This document shows positions 22,176 to 30,277 of a stretch of DNA of 64,000 nt, one piece after another (position 1 is the first letter of the stretch; each line of letters opens with the position of its first letter). The DNA is taken from NCBI RefSeq assembly GCF_014203665.1, contig NZ_JACHJN010000009.1:124001-188000 (forward strand), written 5' to 3'. The DNA comes from Saccharothrix tamanrassetensis. GTDB taxonomy: Bacteria; Actinomycetota; Actinomycetes; Mycobacteriales; Pseudonocardiaceae. The notes beneath the pieces were generated by a model. It was not told the DNA's origin, did not search any database, and worked only from the letters and a program-made list of their open reading frames with translations. A program made the translations under genes and the position numbers.

Positions 22176-24245
22176 GTGGGCCGGTACGCGCTGCTCGTCG
22201 CGACCGGCGAGTACGCCGACGCCCGGCTGAGCAGGCTGCGGGCGCCGTCGCAGGACGTGGAGCGGCTGGCGGCGCTGCTGGAGGACCCGGAGGTCGGCGG
22301 GTTCGCCGGGGTGAAGGTGCTGCGGGACGCCGCCGACCACGAGATCCGGCGGGCCGTGGAGGACGTCCTGGCGTCGCGGGCACCGGACGACCTCGTGCTG
22401 CTCTACTTCTCGTGCCACGGGCTGACCACGGCGGCGCGGCGGCTGTACTTCGCGGCGGCGAACACCGTGCAGGACCGGCCCGCCGGGACGGCGATCCCCC
22501 GGACGTTCCTCAACGAGCAGTTGGAGGACTGCCGGGCGGCGGGGCGGATCCTGGTGCTGGACTGCTGCTTCAGCGGGGCCTACGTCGAGGGGTTCAAGGA
22601 CGCGTCCTCCGCCGTGCTGGACGACGGTGGCGAGGGGTACGTGGTGCTGACCGCGTCCAACGCCTACGAGTACGCGTTCGAAGAGGACACGCTGTCGTTG
22701 GAGGCCCCGCGGGCTTCGCTGTTCACCGACGTGGTGATCGAAGGGCTGTCCAGCGGGGCGGCCGATCTCGACGGCGACGGGTGGATCGACGTCAACGAGC
22801 TGTTCTCGTACGCGTACCGGGAGGTGCGCGGCCGGCGGTCCGACCAGACGCCGCAGTTCTTCGCGCAGTCCGCCGGACCTCCGTTGCGGGTCGCCCGCGC
22901 CGGCGGGTCCGTGCCTTCCGCGGTGCGGCGCTCGGCGTCGTACACGTCCGGGCAGCTGCTGGTGGCGCGGGGTTTCCGGGCGGCGGCCGAGCCGGTGTGC
23001 CGGACGTTGGGGCCGTTGGGGCGGCGGTCCGTCGTGTTCGTGGACGGCCGGCCGGTGGAGTTGGCCGACGCCGCCGCGATCGCCGCGGCCTTCCAGCCCG
23101 ACGACCCGCGGGACGCGTTGGGCGCTTCCTACGTGCGGGAGCTGATTTCGGAGGTGCACCTGGCCTGCGGGGACGGCGGGGCTTCGGCGGTGGCCGTGGC
23201 GCAGGGTGCGATCGGGCGGCTCATCGAGGCCATGCGGGACGGGCACAACCCCGTCCGGCTGCTGCGCGGCGTGCGGGCGGCGGCTGCTCGGACGGACGAC
23301 CTGCTCGACGGCATGGCGGTGCCGCTGGGCACGGCCGACGTGGCGCGGCTGGCGTCCGCCGCGTCGGGCAGTCCGTACATCGGGGGCATGGTCGAGCACG
23401 TGGTCGGGGTGACCGGGCGGCAGGGCGCGGTGCTGGTGGAGGAGGGCATCCGGCCGGCGATCGACTACGAGATCACCCGAGGGCTCCGGTTCGACCGGGG
23501 GTACGCCTCCGCGCTGTTCGTGACGGACGTCGGTCGGCGTGCGGCGGTGTTGGCTGACGCCCACGTCCTGCTGTTCTCCGGTGGGCTCACCGACCAGGCG
23601 CTGTCCTTGGTGGCCAAGAGCGAGCGCGGTCCCCTGCTGGTGGTGTGCGAGTCGTTGTCGGACGTGCTCCTGTCGGCGCTGCTGCGGCGCGGTGAAGCCC
23701 TTGTGGTGATCGCGGAGAACGCCACGCTGTCGCGATTGCAGGCCGTGGTCGGCGGCCTGGTGCTGGACGCCGACCTGGTACTGGCGGCGGACTCGAAGGC
23801 GTTCGGGCACGCGGCCAAGGTGGTGGCGACCGAACGGGACACCACCGTGGTGGGCAGCTGGCCGTTGGCCCTCGGACCGGACACCGCGATCGTCGGAGGT
23901 GACGCGGCGGCGCGCATCCGGGCCGGTGCGGAGGACGTCCTGCGGATCGACCGGGCTGTGCGGTCGGTGCGCAGTGCCGCGCACGACGGGGTGTTGCGCG
24001 GCGGCGGCATGGGGTTGCGGGCGCTCGGGGAGCGGTTGGCGGCCGAGGCGGGAGGGCCGCCGACCGAGGTCGCGGGGTGGCGGGCGTTGGCCGGCGCGTT
24101 GGCCGAGCCGTCGCGGCGGATCGCCGAGAACGCGGCGGTGGAGGTGCACGAACTGGACCCGTCGCTGATCGACTCCGTCGGCACGGCGCGAGCCGTGGTG
24201 GCGGCCGCCGCGCGCACCGCGGCCCGGTTCCTGCTGGTGGCCTGA
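22176..24245 (+). CDS. Caspase-like peptidase fused to a GroEL-like chaperonin module
   Basis: A 689-residue fusion. Residues 1-240 form a C14 caspase domain: start GRYALLVATGEYADARLSRL, catalytic His81 in LLYFSCHGL and catalytic Cys131 in ILVLDCCFSGAYVEGF. Residues about 258-689 align along the whole length of Hsp60/GroEL: TLGPLGRRSVVFVDG, GASYVRELISEVHLACGDGG with Asp333 at the position of GroEL Asp87, NPVRLLRGVRAA, GLRFDRGYASALFVTD in the apical region, GPLLVVCESL, RSAAHDGVLRGGGMGLRAL and LDPSLIDSVGTARAVVAAAA. At the place of GroEL Asp398 there is Arg593, with an Asp one residue earlier, so ATP hydrolysis may be altered. It is coupled to an EACC1-like gene. A chaperonin-type ring that senses stress or foreign protein and licenses the protease is inferred. 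Confidence 0.85.
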   Translation: MGRYALLVATGEYADARLSRLRAPSQDVERLAALLEDPEVGGFAGVKVLRDAADHEIRRAVEDVLASRAPDDLVLLYFSCHGLTTAARRLYFAAANTVQDRPAGTAIPRTFLNEQLEDCRAAGRILVLDCCFSGAYVEGFKDASSAVLDDGGEGYVVLTASNAYEYAFEEDTLSLEAPRASLFTDVVIEGLSSGAADLDGDGWIDVNELFSYAYREVRGRRSDQTPQFFAQSAGPPLRVARAGGSVPSAVRRSASYTSGQLLVARGFRAAAEPVCRTLGPLGRRSVVFVDGRPVELADAAAIAAAFQPDDPRDALGASYVRELISEVHLACGDGGASAVAVAQGAIGRLIEAMRDGHNPVRLLRGVRAAAARTDDLLDGMAVPLGTADVARLASAASGSPYIGGMVEHVVGVTGRQGAVLVEEGIRPAIDYEITRGLRFDRGYASALFVTDVGRRAAVLADAHVLLFSGGLTDQALSLVAKSERGPLLVVCESLSDVLLSALLRRGEALVVIAENATLSRLQAVVGGLVLDADLVLAADSKAFGHAAKVVATERDTTVVGSWPLALGPDTAIVGGDAAARIRAGAEDVLRIDRAVRSVRSAAHDGVLRGGGMGLRALGERLAAEAGGPPTEVAGWRALAGALAEPSRRIAENAAVEVHELDPSLIDSVGTARAVVAAAARTAARFLLVA

Positions 24246-24249
24246 GGCG

Positions 24250-24909
24250 CTAGCTGGTCGCGGCCGGGACGACCACCGCGACCATGACCGCCGTGAGGGC
24301 GGCCTGGACCTGTTCGATCGCCTTGCGGGTGGCGTCGGACGCCCAGTCGCCCTCGGTGATGGCCTTCAGCCGGGCCTTGACCCGGTCGCGGGGCAGGTCG
24401 GTGAAGACCTTGCGGTCGAACTGGACGGCTTTGATCAGGCCGCAGAGGGCTGCCGTGCGGGGGTCGACCGGGTCGTCGGTGGCGACGGCGGCGGTCAGCC
24501 GTTGGCGCACCTCGGTCTCCAGCGGCGGTTCCACGCCACCCGGCGACGGGAAGCGGGTGCGCGGGATGACCCAGAGGACCCGGTCCTGCTCGCGGCGCAG
24601 GACGCCGGCCTCGGCCAGGCCGTCCAGCACCTGGTCGGTGAGTCCCTTGGCGAGCTTCTCCACCCAGTACTGGGGTTTGCGCAGCTTGTCGTCGGCGATC
24701 CGGGTCAGCGCCTCGTCCAGGGCCGGGTGTCCGATCGGGGCGGTGCTCAGCGCTGCCACCCGCTTGTCGACCACGTCGACCCGGCCCGCGATGGCGAGTT
24801 CGACCAGCACCGCGCCGGCCAGGCCGTAGCCCAGGGAGGGCTGGCCGAGCCGGCGGGTGCCGTCGTCGTCGTAGGCCAACAGGGCCAGTTCGTCGGCGAG
24901 AGTCAACAT
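24250..24909 (-). CDS. GPP34 (GOLPH3-like) protein
   Basis: A 219-residue GPP34-domain protein, beginning MLTLADELALLAYDDDGTRR and containing LGYGLAGAVLVELAIAGRVD and FTDLPRDRVKARLKAI, the conserved blocks of the family. Eukaryotic GOLPH3 binds phosphatidylinositol-4-phosphate at Golgi membranes; bacterial members are frequent in actinomycetes and uncharacterised. The C terminus is hydrophobic (QAALTAVMVAVVVPAATS). It ends 4 bases after the convergent caspase gene, so the two are not co-transcribed. Confidence 0.87.
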   Translation of the reverse strand: MLTLADELALLAYDDDGTRRLGQPSLGYGLAGAVLVELAIAGRVDVVDKRVAALSTAPIGHPALDEALTRIADDKLRKPQYWVEKLAKGLTDQVLDGLAEAGVLRREQDRVLWVIPRTRFPSPGGVEPPLETEVRQRLTAAVATDDPVDPRTAALCGLIKAVQFDRKVFTDLPRDRVKARLKAITEGDWASDATRKAIEQVQAALTAVMVAVVVPAATS

Positions 24910-24934
24910 GCGTCCACCATAGGCGGACCGCAGG

Positions 24935-26188
24935 TCAGGCGATGAACCTCGTGTCCGGGTGGCACGCCGGGCCGTGGTCGAACAGGTAGCCGTTGCGGCG
25001 CTTCAAGTGCAGGTCGAAGAAGTCCGCGAAGTAGTCGTGCTGCGCGGCCAGCGAGCGGTTCGCGTCGATCGCGCCGACCAGCTCCTCCTTCTTACCGGGC
25101 TTGAGGATGGGGGCCAGCTGCGGCGCGACGAACTGGAGGTCGGTGAAGCTGTAGTGGGTGCTGCGGTCGAAGTGCAGGTCGCGCTTCCAGCCGCGCTGGT
25201 TCTGCCAGAACCGGTACCAGGTCGGGTCGAACTCGGTCTCGGTGTGCGAGTGCACGATGACCTTGCCGGTCCCCGGGTCCACGAAGTCGCCGCCCACCAG
25301 CATGAACGGCCGGTCCAGGCCGTGCTTCACGACCTCGCCGTCCTCGCCCCAGGCCATCGAGCCGTCGATGTTGATGCCCGCGTCGACGCGGCGGTCGTGG
25401 TACATCGTCTCGCCCGCCGTGTAGCCGCCGTACGAGTGGCCGAACATGCCGACCTTCGACAGGTCCAGCGAGCCCGCCAGGCCGCGCGGCAGCGGGTCGC
25501 GCTCGGCGTCCGGGTTGTCGCCCCGGTCCAGCCTGGTCAGCTGGTCCAGCACGAACCGGCTGTCCGCCACGCGGGTGTCGATCGCGGTCTTGCGGGCCGC
25601 CGGGTCCTCCTGGTCGACGCTGCCGGTGAGGACGCGCCCGTCCGGGAACTCGACGCCCGCCGCCTCGTGGGTGTGCGAGATCGACGCGACGACGTAACCC
25701 CGGCCGGCCAGGTCGTCGGTCAGGGCGACGTTGAGCTCCCTGGCCCCGCCGAAGCCGTGCGAGAACAGCACGACCGGCCAGTCGCCGCGCGAGCGGTCGA
25801 CGCCGGCACCGGCGCGGGCCCGCCGCTCGGCCGAGCCCCAGTCGACCGAGCCGGGTGGCAGGTCCAGCAGGTACGGGCCGGTCGCGAGGGCGTCGATCAC
25901 GCTGCGGACGCCCGGTGTCATCCAGGTGGCGCGGTCCCCGTTGCGGTGTGCGGGGTAGCTGACGGTGACCATCAGCTCGCGCTTGTCGGCGGGGTGCCAC
26001 GGGTCCTGGCGGGTGTCCACCAGGTGCAGGTCGATGGTGCCGACCGGATAACGGCCGCTCAGTGGCGGTATGCCGAGCTCCGCGCCCGCCCCGGTCGCGG
26101 TCTGGGCGGAGGCCGGTGGGGCGAGCAGGGTCGCGGCGATCGCGATGCCGGCGGTCAGGCCGAACGCGCGTTTGAGCAGTGTGGACAC
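24935..26188 (-). CDS. Secreted alpha/beta hydrolase, PAF-acetylhydrolase-like
   Basis: A 417-residue exported hydrolase with a Sec signal peptide (FGLTAGIAIAATLLAPPASA, cleavage near residue 28). The nucleophile is Ser252 in MFGHSYGGYTAG, the oxyanion region VVLFSHGFGG (about 139-148), and the likely His is in DRSTHYSFTDLQF. This is the arrangement of platelet-activating factor acetylhydrolase isoform II and related lipases of actinomycetes, which cleave short-chain esters or phospholipids. The substrate is unknown. GTG 26188 has GGAGG about 11 bases upstream. It lies 106 bases after the CPBP gene on the same strand. Confidence 0.88.
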   Translation of the reverse strand: MSTLLKRAFGLTAGIAIAATLLAPPASAQTATGAGAELGIPPLSGRYPVGTIDLHLVDTRQDPWHPADKRELMVTVSYPAHRNGDRATWMTPGVRSVIDALATGPYLLDLPPGSVDWGSAERRARAGAGVDRSRGDWPVVLFSHGFGGARELNVALTDDLAGRGYVVASISHTHEAAGVEFPDGRVLTGSVDQEDPAARKTAIDTRVADSRFVLDQLTRLDRGDNPDAERDPLPRGLAGSLDLSKVGMFGHSYGGYTAGETMYHDRRVDAGINIDGSMAWGEDGEVVKHGLDRPFMLVGGDFVDPGTGKVIVHSHTETEFDPTWYRFWQNQRGWKRDLHFDRSTHYSFTDLQFVAPQLAPILKPGKKEELVGAIDANRSLAAQHDYFADFFDLHLKRRNGYLFDHGPACHPDTRFIA

Positions 26189-26294
26189 AGGAAAGTCCCC
26201 TCCTTGCCGGTGGCGGCAGGGCTCATGCTGGCAAGGGCCGCTCCACTCGCGCGTCAGCCTGACGGCGGAGGTGGAATACCCCGAAAGGGTGTCG

Positions 26295-27053
26295 TCACGG
26301 CAGCCACGACACGGTTCCCCGCAACAGCGTGTAGCCGACGAAGGCCACCACGTCGAGCAGGGTGTGCGCGACGATCAGGACCCACAGCCGGTTGGTGCGC
26401 TGCCACACCTTGCCGAACACCAGGCCCATGACGACGTTGCCGACGAACCCGCCGAAGCCCTGGTACAGGTGGTACGAGCCGCGCAGCACCGCACTGGCCA
26501 GCAGCGCGGTGTTGTCGCGCCACCCGAGCTGCTTCAGGCGCGTGATGAGGAAGCCGACGACCAGCACTTCCTCGGCCCACGCGTTGCCCGCCGCCGACAG
26601 CACGAGCACCACGCTGCGCCACCACGACTCGTCCAGGGTGGACGGCTGCACGGCGAGGTTGAAGCCCAGCTTCCAGGCGATCAGGTAGAAGACCAGCCCG
26701 GGGATGCCGATGACGGCCGCCAGGCCGAGGCTGCCCAGCGCGTCCGGCCCGACCCTGGTCCGGTCCAGCCCCAGGGCCTTGAGCCGGATGCCGCTGCGCC
26801 ACAGCAGGTACAGGCCGAGCCCGCCCCACGCGGCCAGCTGCACCACGCTCAGCAGCTGCGCGATCAGGTCCAGCAGGTCGAACCGCGCCTGCGGCACGTT
26901 GATCGCCACCGACTGCTGGTTCAGCGGCTTCGGCTGGAGCAGGCTGTCCAGCAGCCGCACCAGGCTGCGCAGGCCGGACAGGCCGAGCGTGACCGCGAAG
27001 ACCAGCAGGATCTCGACCTGGTAGCCGCGGCGTTCGGCGCGTTCCTCGATCAC
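26295..27053 (-). CDS. CPBP family intramembrane metalloprotease
   Basis: A 252-residue CAAX protease and bacteriocin-processing (CPBP, Abi) family member with about seven membrane helices. The metal and catalytic residues are Glu161-Glu162 in NAWAEEVLVVGFLITRL (EExxxR-like), His195 in RGSYHLYQG and His230 in VAHTLLDVV. Such glutamate intramembrane proteases process prenylated or peptide substrates; no substrate gene is beside it. GTG 27053 lies 9 bases after the DUF2470 stop codon, so the gene is probably co-transcribed with that iron-regulated gene. Confidence 0.9.
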   Translation of the reverse strand: MIEERAERRGYQVEILLVFAVTLGLSGLRSLVRLLDSLLQPKPLNQQSVAINVPQARFDLLDLIAQLLSVVQLAAWGGLGLYLLWRSGIRLKALGLDRTRVGPDALGSLGLAAVIGIPGLVFYLIAWKLGFNLAVQPSTLDESWWRSVVLVLSAAGNAWAEEVLVVGFLITRLKQLGWRDNTALLASAVLRGSYHLYQGFGGFVGNVVMGLVFGKVWQRTNRLWVLIVAHTLLDVVAFVGYTLLRGTVSWLP

Positions 27054-27062
27054 CCGGGCAGG

Positions 27063-27821
27063 TTAGCCGCGCTGTGCCAGGAACGGGCAGCCCATCAGCC
27101 TGCGCAGCTCGCCGGCCAGTTCGTTCGACGTCGCGACCGGCTGGGAGAACGCGATCCGCACGTCGTGGTCCTCGGCGTCGGTCTCCACCCGCAGCCGCAG
27201 CCCGAACCGGTCCAGGCCCAGCGGCCGGACGTGCCCGCCGCGCAGCTCGTCCGGCAGGTGCCTGCCGAGCAGGCCGACGACGTCGCGGTGGGACAGCTCC
27301 AGGTGCCGCAGCCAGTGGTCCTCGTGCCGGTGGAACGGGTCCGGGTCGGCCTGCGCGAACAGCTCCGGGCGCAGCGACGTGGTGCCCTCGGCGTCCGCGA
27401 CCACCAGCGAGGCCGGGCTGAGCCGGAGCACGGACGCGCCGTGGCCGACGTCCAGCAGACGCGGGTCGGGGCGTTCGTCGGCCACGTCCAGGCTCGCCGT
27501 GCGGGCCTCTTGCGGGTCCAGCGTGCGCAGCCAGCCGGTGATCCAGAGCAGTCCGCGCACCGGCTCGCGCAGCTGCACGGCCGCGTGGTCGGCGATCTCC
27601 AGCATGGCGGTGATCTCGGTGCCCCGCGCCGCCTCGGTGAGGGGGTGGTCGTCGGGCAGCAGGAGCGTGGCGTCGCCGCGGGCGTGCACGTGGTGCAGCA
27701 CCGGGACCACCCGGTTGTCCGTGCCGTCCGACGGCAACAGGGCCGCGCGCCCACCCCTGGCGGCGATGGTGCGCGCTCGCTCCGCCGGGTGCGGGGCGGG
27801 CGGTCGACGGTTCTCGGTCAC
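27063..27821 (-). CDS. DUF2470/heme-utilisation-type FMN-binding-like protein
   Basis: A 252-residue protein with an N-terminal split-barrel region (residues about 10-150, as in pyridoxamine phosphate oxidase and HugZ-like proteins) and a C-terminal DUF2470 domain (about 170-250; LSHRDVVGLLGRHLPDELRG and SQPVATSNELAGELRRLMG). HugZ relatives participate in heme iron release. An IdeR-like box at 27837 covers the promoter position, so derepression under iron starvation is predicted. The CPBP gene follows after 9 bases. The key heme-binding His cannot be identified with confidence. Confidence 0.8.
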   Translation of the reverse strand: MTENRRPPAPHPAERARTIAARGGRAALLPSDGTDNRVVPVLHHVHARGDATLLLPDDHPLTEAARGTEITAMLEIADHAAVQLREPVRGLLWITGWLRTLDPQEARTASLDVADERPDPRLLDVGHGASVLRLSPASLVVADAEGTTSLRPELFAQADPDPFHRHEDHWLRHLELSHRDVVGLLGRHLPDELRGGHVRPLGLDRFGLRLRVETDAEDHDVRIAFSQPVATSNELAGELRRLMGCPFLAQRG

Positions 27822-27836
27822 CGCTCACCTCCAGAC

Positions 27837-27855
27837 TTAGGGCAGCCTAACTTGG
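27837..27855 (-). promoter_or_regulatory. IdeR/DtxR-like iron box
   Basis: TTAGGGCAGCCTAACTTGG matches 13 of 19 positions of the IdeR consensus, including TTAGG and CTAAC half-sites. It sits 16-34 bases before the DUF2470 start, where bound repressor would block transcription. Confidence 0.6.
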
Positions 27856-27981
27856 AGTCGGGCGTGCGCGGTAGTCCCTCGGTCGGCGGATCGCCGCGGG
27901 ATCGTCCGCCACTTCGTGGTTGCCCGCTGACGGGAAGGGTCTCATGGCCCTAGCCTGGGCACCGCCTTGGCGGAGGTGGCC

Positions 27982-28455
27982 GTGGTCGTGCCGAACAAGC
28001 CGTCCACCGAAGGTGCGGCGCTCGATGACCGGTGGACCCGGCACTGCCTGGAGATCGCAAGTCGCCGGGCGTTCTGCTGGGTCGTCCTCGGCGTGCTCGC
28101 GTTCGTCGGGCAGTTGGTGCTGGTGCTGGTCGCCGAGGTGTCGTCCGACCTGCCGGTGACGCTGCTGATGTTCTCGGTCGTGGTGCTCGGCCTGGCGCTG
28201 ACCCGACGACAACCGCTCGCCCGCGTGATGGCCGACCGCACCTGGCAGTACGTGCGGGTGCACTGGCGCAACGGCCTGCTGGTCGTGCACGGCCCCCGGC
28301 CGGTGGTGCTGGACGTCAGCGCCGGACCGCTGGCCCGCGGCCGGATCAGCAGGCACCGGCGGGCGTGGCTGGTGGCGCCGGACCGGGAGGGCAACACCGT
28401 CGTGACGTTCCGGGGGGTGCCCCGGCTGTTCCCCGCGCGGGTGCGCCGGCGGTGA
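27982..28455 (+). CDS. Two-helix membrane protein of unknown family (paralogue A)
   Basis: A 157-residue protein with a short N-terminal segment containing DDRWTRHCLEIASRRAFCWV, two membrane helices (about 30-51 and 57-75) and a basic C-terminal half (RHRRAWLVAPDREGNTVVTF). The following gene encodes a similar layout with EEWTKRCLTRADQRAVGFI before its helices and LWLAGPDDRGRTAVLT near its end, so the two are tandem paralogues. GTG 27982 is chosen for the GGAGG five bases upstream; GTG 27976 and 27988 are alternatives. Function unknown. Confidence 0.72.
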   Translation: MVVPNKPSTEGAALDDRWTRHCLEIASRRAFCWVVLGVLAFVGQLVLVLVAEVSSDLPVTLLMFSVVVLGLALTRRQPLARVMADRTWQYVRVHWRNGLLVVHGPRPVVLDVSAGPLARGRISRHRRAWLVAPDREGNTVVTFRGVPRLFPARVRRR

Positions 28456-28490
28456 GCGCGGCCGGTGCCTCCAGGGGTGTCTCAGGGGTG

Positions 28491-28520
28491 CTTTCGGGTG
28501 ACTTCGGGTGACTTCGGGTG
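28491..28520. repeat. 10-base tandem repeat
   Basis: Three units, CTTTCGGGTG, ACTTCGGGTG and ACTTCGGGTG, in the gap between the two paralogous membrane protein genes. Confidence 0.7.
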
Positions 28521-28605
28521 GTGAGTTTCGTCTCGGCGGTTTTGATGATCATCTTTTCGGCAAACCGGGCCGTTGACGGGTATCTCTGGTTTGGTGGGAG
28601 CAGTG

Positions 28606-29070
28606 GTGGGCGAGGAGTGGACGAAGCGGTGCCTGACCCGCGCGGATCAGCGCGCGGTGGGGTTCATCGGGCTCGCGCTGCTGTCGTTCGTCGTGCTGTG
28701 GCTCGTGTCGCTGTGGATCGGCTCCCGCTGGGTGTTCGTGCTGACCCCGCTGTGCATCGAGTTCGCGGTGCCCGGCCTCCGGCACTTCTTCAGCCGCCAC
28801 GTCGTGCGCCGGCTCGCCGACCGGTTCCAGTGGCACCAGGTCGCGGTCTCGTTCGTGCCCGGCCGGGCACGGGTGGGGCGGCAGGCGTACCTGGAGACCG
28901 CCGGTTCGGACCGGACGTTCCTGCGGCTGCCCGAGATGCCCGAACGCGTCCGCGAACAGGTGCGCCGCACCGGACGGCTGTGGCTGGCCGGCCCGGACGA
29001 CCGCGGCCGGACCGCCGTGCTGACCCGCGACACCCCGTTCCTGACCCTCGGCCGGGTCGTCATCCGCTAG
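28606..29070 (+). CDS. Two-helix membrane protein of unknown family (paralogue B)
   Basis: A 154-residue protein related to the product of the gene at 27982: a conserved pre-helix motif (GEEWTKRCLTRADQRAVGFI), two membrane helices (about 22-40 and 44-60) and a basic C-terminal region with LWLAGPDDRGRTAVLTRDTP. Start choice is uncertain: GTG 28606 has GGGAG five bases upstream; GTG 28603, GTG 28594 and TTG 28573 are possible. It converges with the VWA operon 31 bases away. Function unknown. Confidence 0.72.
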   Translation: MGEEWTKRCLTRADQRAVGFIGLALLSFVVLWLVSLWIGSRWVFVLTPLCIEFAVPGLRHFFSRHVVRRLADRFQWHQVAVSFVPGRARVGRQAYLETAGSDRTFLRLPEMPERVREQVRRTGRLWLAGPDDRGRTAVLTRDTPFLTLGRVVIR

Positions 29071-29101
29071 CGCTCCCCGGGCTCCACCGGCGACACGGTG
29101 G

Positions 29102-30277
29102 TCAGCGGCCGACCGGGATGTCGTTCCGCTCCGCCCAGGCCGCCACGTCCTCCTTGCGCAGCGCGGTGGCCAGCAGGTCCGGGAAGCGGTCCGGGGTGCA
29201 GGCGAACGCGGGCGCGCCCAGGTCGGACAGCTTCGCCGCCAGTTCGTGGTCGTAGGCGGGCGTACCGCTGTCCGACAGGGCGAGCAGCACCACGACCGTG
29301 ACGCCGCTCTGCACCAGCTCCCGCACCCGGCGTTCCAGCTCGCGCGCCACACCGCCCTCGAACAGGTCGCTGATCAGCACCATCACCGTGTCCGTCGGTC
29401 GCCGCACCAGCGACTGCCCGTACGCGACCGCGCGGTTGATGTCGGTGCCGCCGCCGAGCTGGGTGGAGAACAGCAGGTCCACCGGGTCCTTCAGGTCGTC
29501 GGTCAGGTCGACCACCTCGGTGTCGAAGACGACCAGCCTGGTGTCGATCGCGCGCAGCGACGCGAGGCTCGCGCCCAGCACCGCCGAGTAGACGACCGAC
29601 TCGGCCATCGACCCGGACTGGTCGACCAGCAGGATCACGTCCTTGAGCGCGGCGGACCGGCTGCGCCGGGTGTTGCCGACCAGGTTCTGCACGACGACCG
29701 TGCGCTGGTCCGGCTGGTAGTGCCGCAGGTTGGCCCGGATCGTGCGCGACCAGTCGACGTCGGTCAGGCGGGGGCGGCTGGTGCGCTTGGAGTGGTCGAC
29801 GGCGCCGTGGACGGCGGCCAGCAGGCGGTCGGCGAGCTTGCGCTCGATGTCCTCCACGACCTTGCGGACCACGGCGCGGGCCGTCTCCCTGGTCCGGGCC
29901 GGGATGGCGGAGGACAGCGAGACCAGCGTGCCGACCAGGCTGACGTCGGGCTCGACCCCGGCCAGCAGCTCGGGTTCCAGGAGCAGTTGGCGCAGCCCCA
30001 GGCGGTCCACGGCGTCGCGTTGCATGACCTGGACGACCGAGGCCGGGAAGTAGGTGCGGATGTCGCCGAGCCAGCGGTGCAGGACCGGGGACGAGCCGCC
30101 GAGGCCCGCGCTGCGCTTGCCCCCGGTGTCCGGGGCGTCGGTGGTCGCGCCGCCGCCGTAGAGCCCGGTGAGGGCGGAGTCGCGGCGGCGGTCGTCCTCG
30201 CCGAGCGCGCCGAGGTCGCCCGCCGCGCCGCCGAGCAGGAGCCGCCACCGGCGCAGGCGTTCGAGGTCTTCGGTCAC
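29102..30277 (-). CDS. VWA domain protein (CoxE-like), end of the MoxR/VWA operon
   Basis: A 391-residue protein with a helical N-terminal region (about 1-205) and a C-terminal von Willebrand A domain. The metal-ion-dependent adhesion site is intact: DQSGS at 219-223, Thr in GGGTDINRA and Asp in VLISDLFEGG. CoxE-type VWA proteins work with MoxR AAA+ ATPases to remodel or insert metals into client proteins. The GTG start overlaps the stop codon of the TPTG-repeat ORF by 4 bases. With the SWIM, DUF5691 and DUF5682 proteins upstream it forms a cluster seen repeatedly in multicellular bacteria and proposed as a ternary conflict or quality-control system. Confidence 0.9.
   Translation of the reverse strand: MTEDLERLRRWRLLLGGAAGDLGALGEDDRRRDSALTGLYGGGATTDAPDTGGKRSAGLGGSSPVLHRWLGDIRTYFPASVVQVMQRDAVDRLGLRQLLLEPELLAGVEPDVSLVGTLVSLSSAIPARTRETARAVVRKVVEDIERKLADRLLAAVHGAVDHSKRTSRPRLTDVDWSRTIRANLRHYQPDQRTVVVQNLVGNTRRSRSAALKDVILLVDQSGSMAESVVYSAVLGASLASLRAIDTRLVVFDTEVVDLTDDLKDPVDLLFSTQLGGGTDINRAVAYGQSLVRRPTDTVMVLISDLFEGGVARELERRVRELVQSGVTVVVLLALSDSGTPAYDHELAAKLSDLGAPAFACTPDRFPDLLATALRKEDVAAWAERNDIPVGR

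Noticed and set aside
24250-24909. GPP34 gene as a third component of the caspase system
   Set aside because: It is convergent with the caspase gene and GPP34 genes are common and scattered in actinomycetes.
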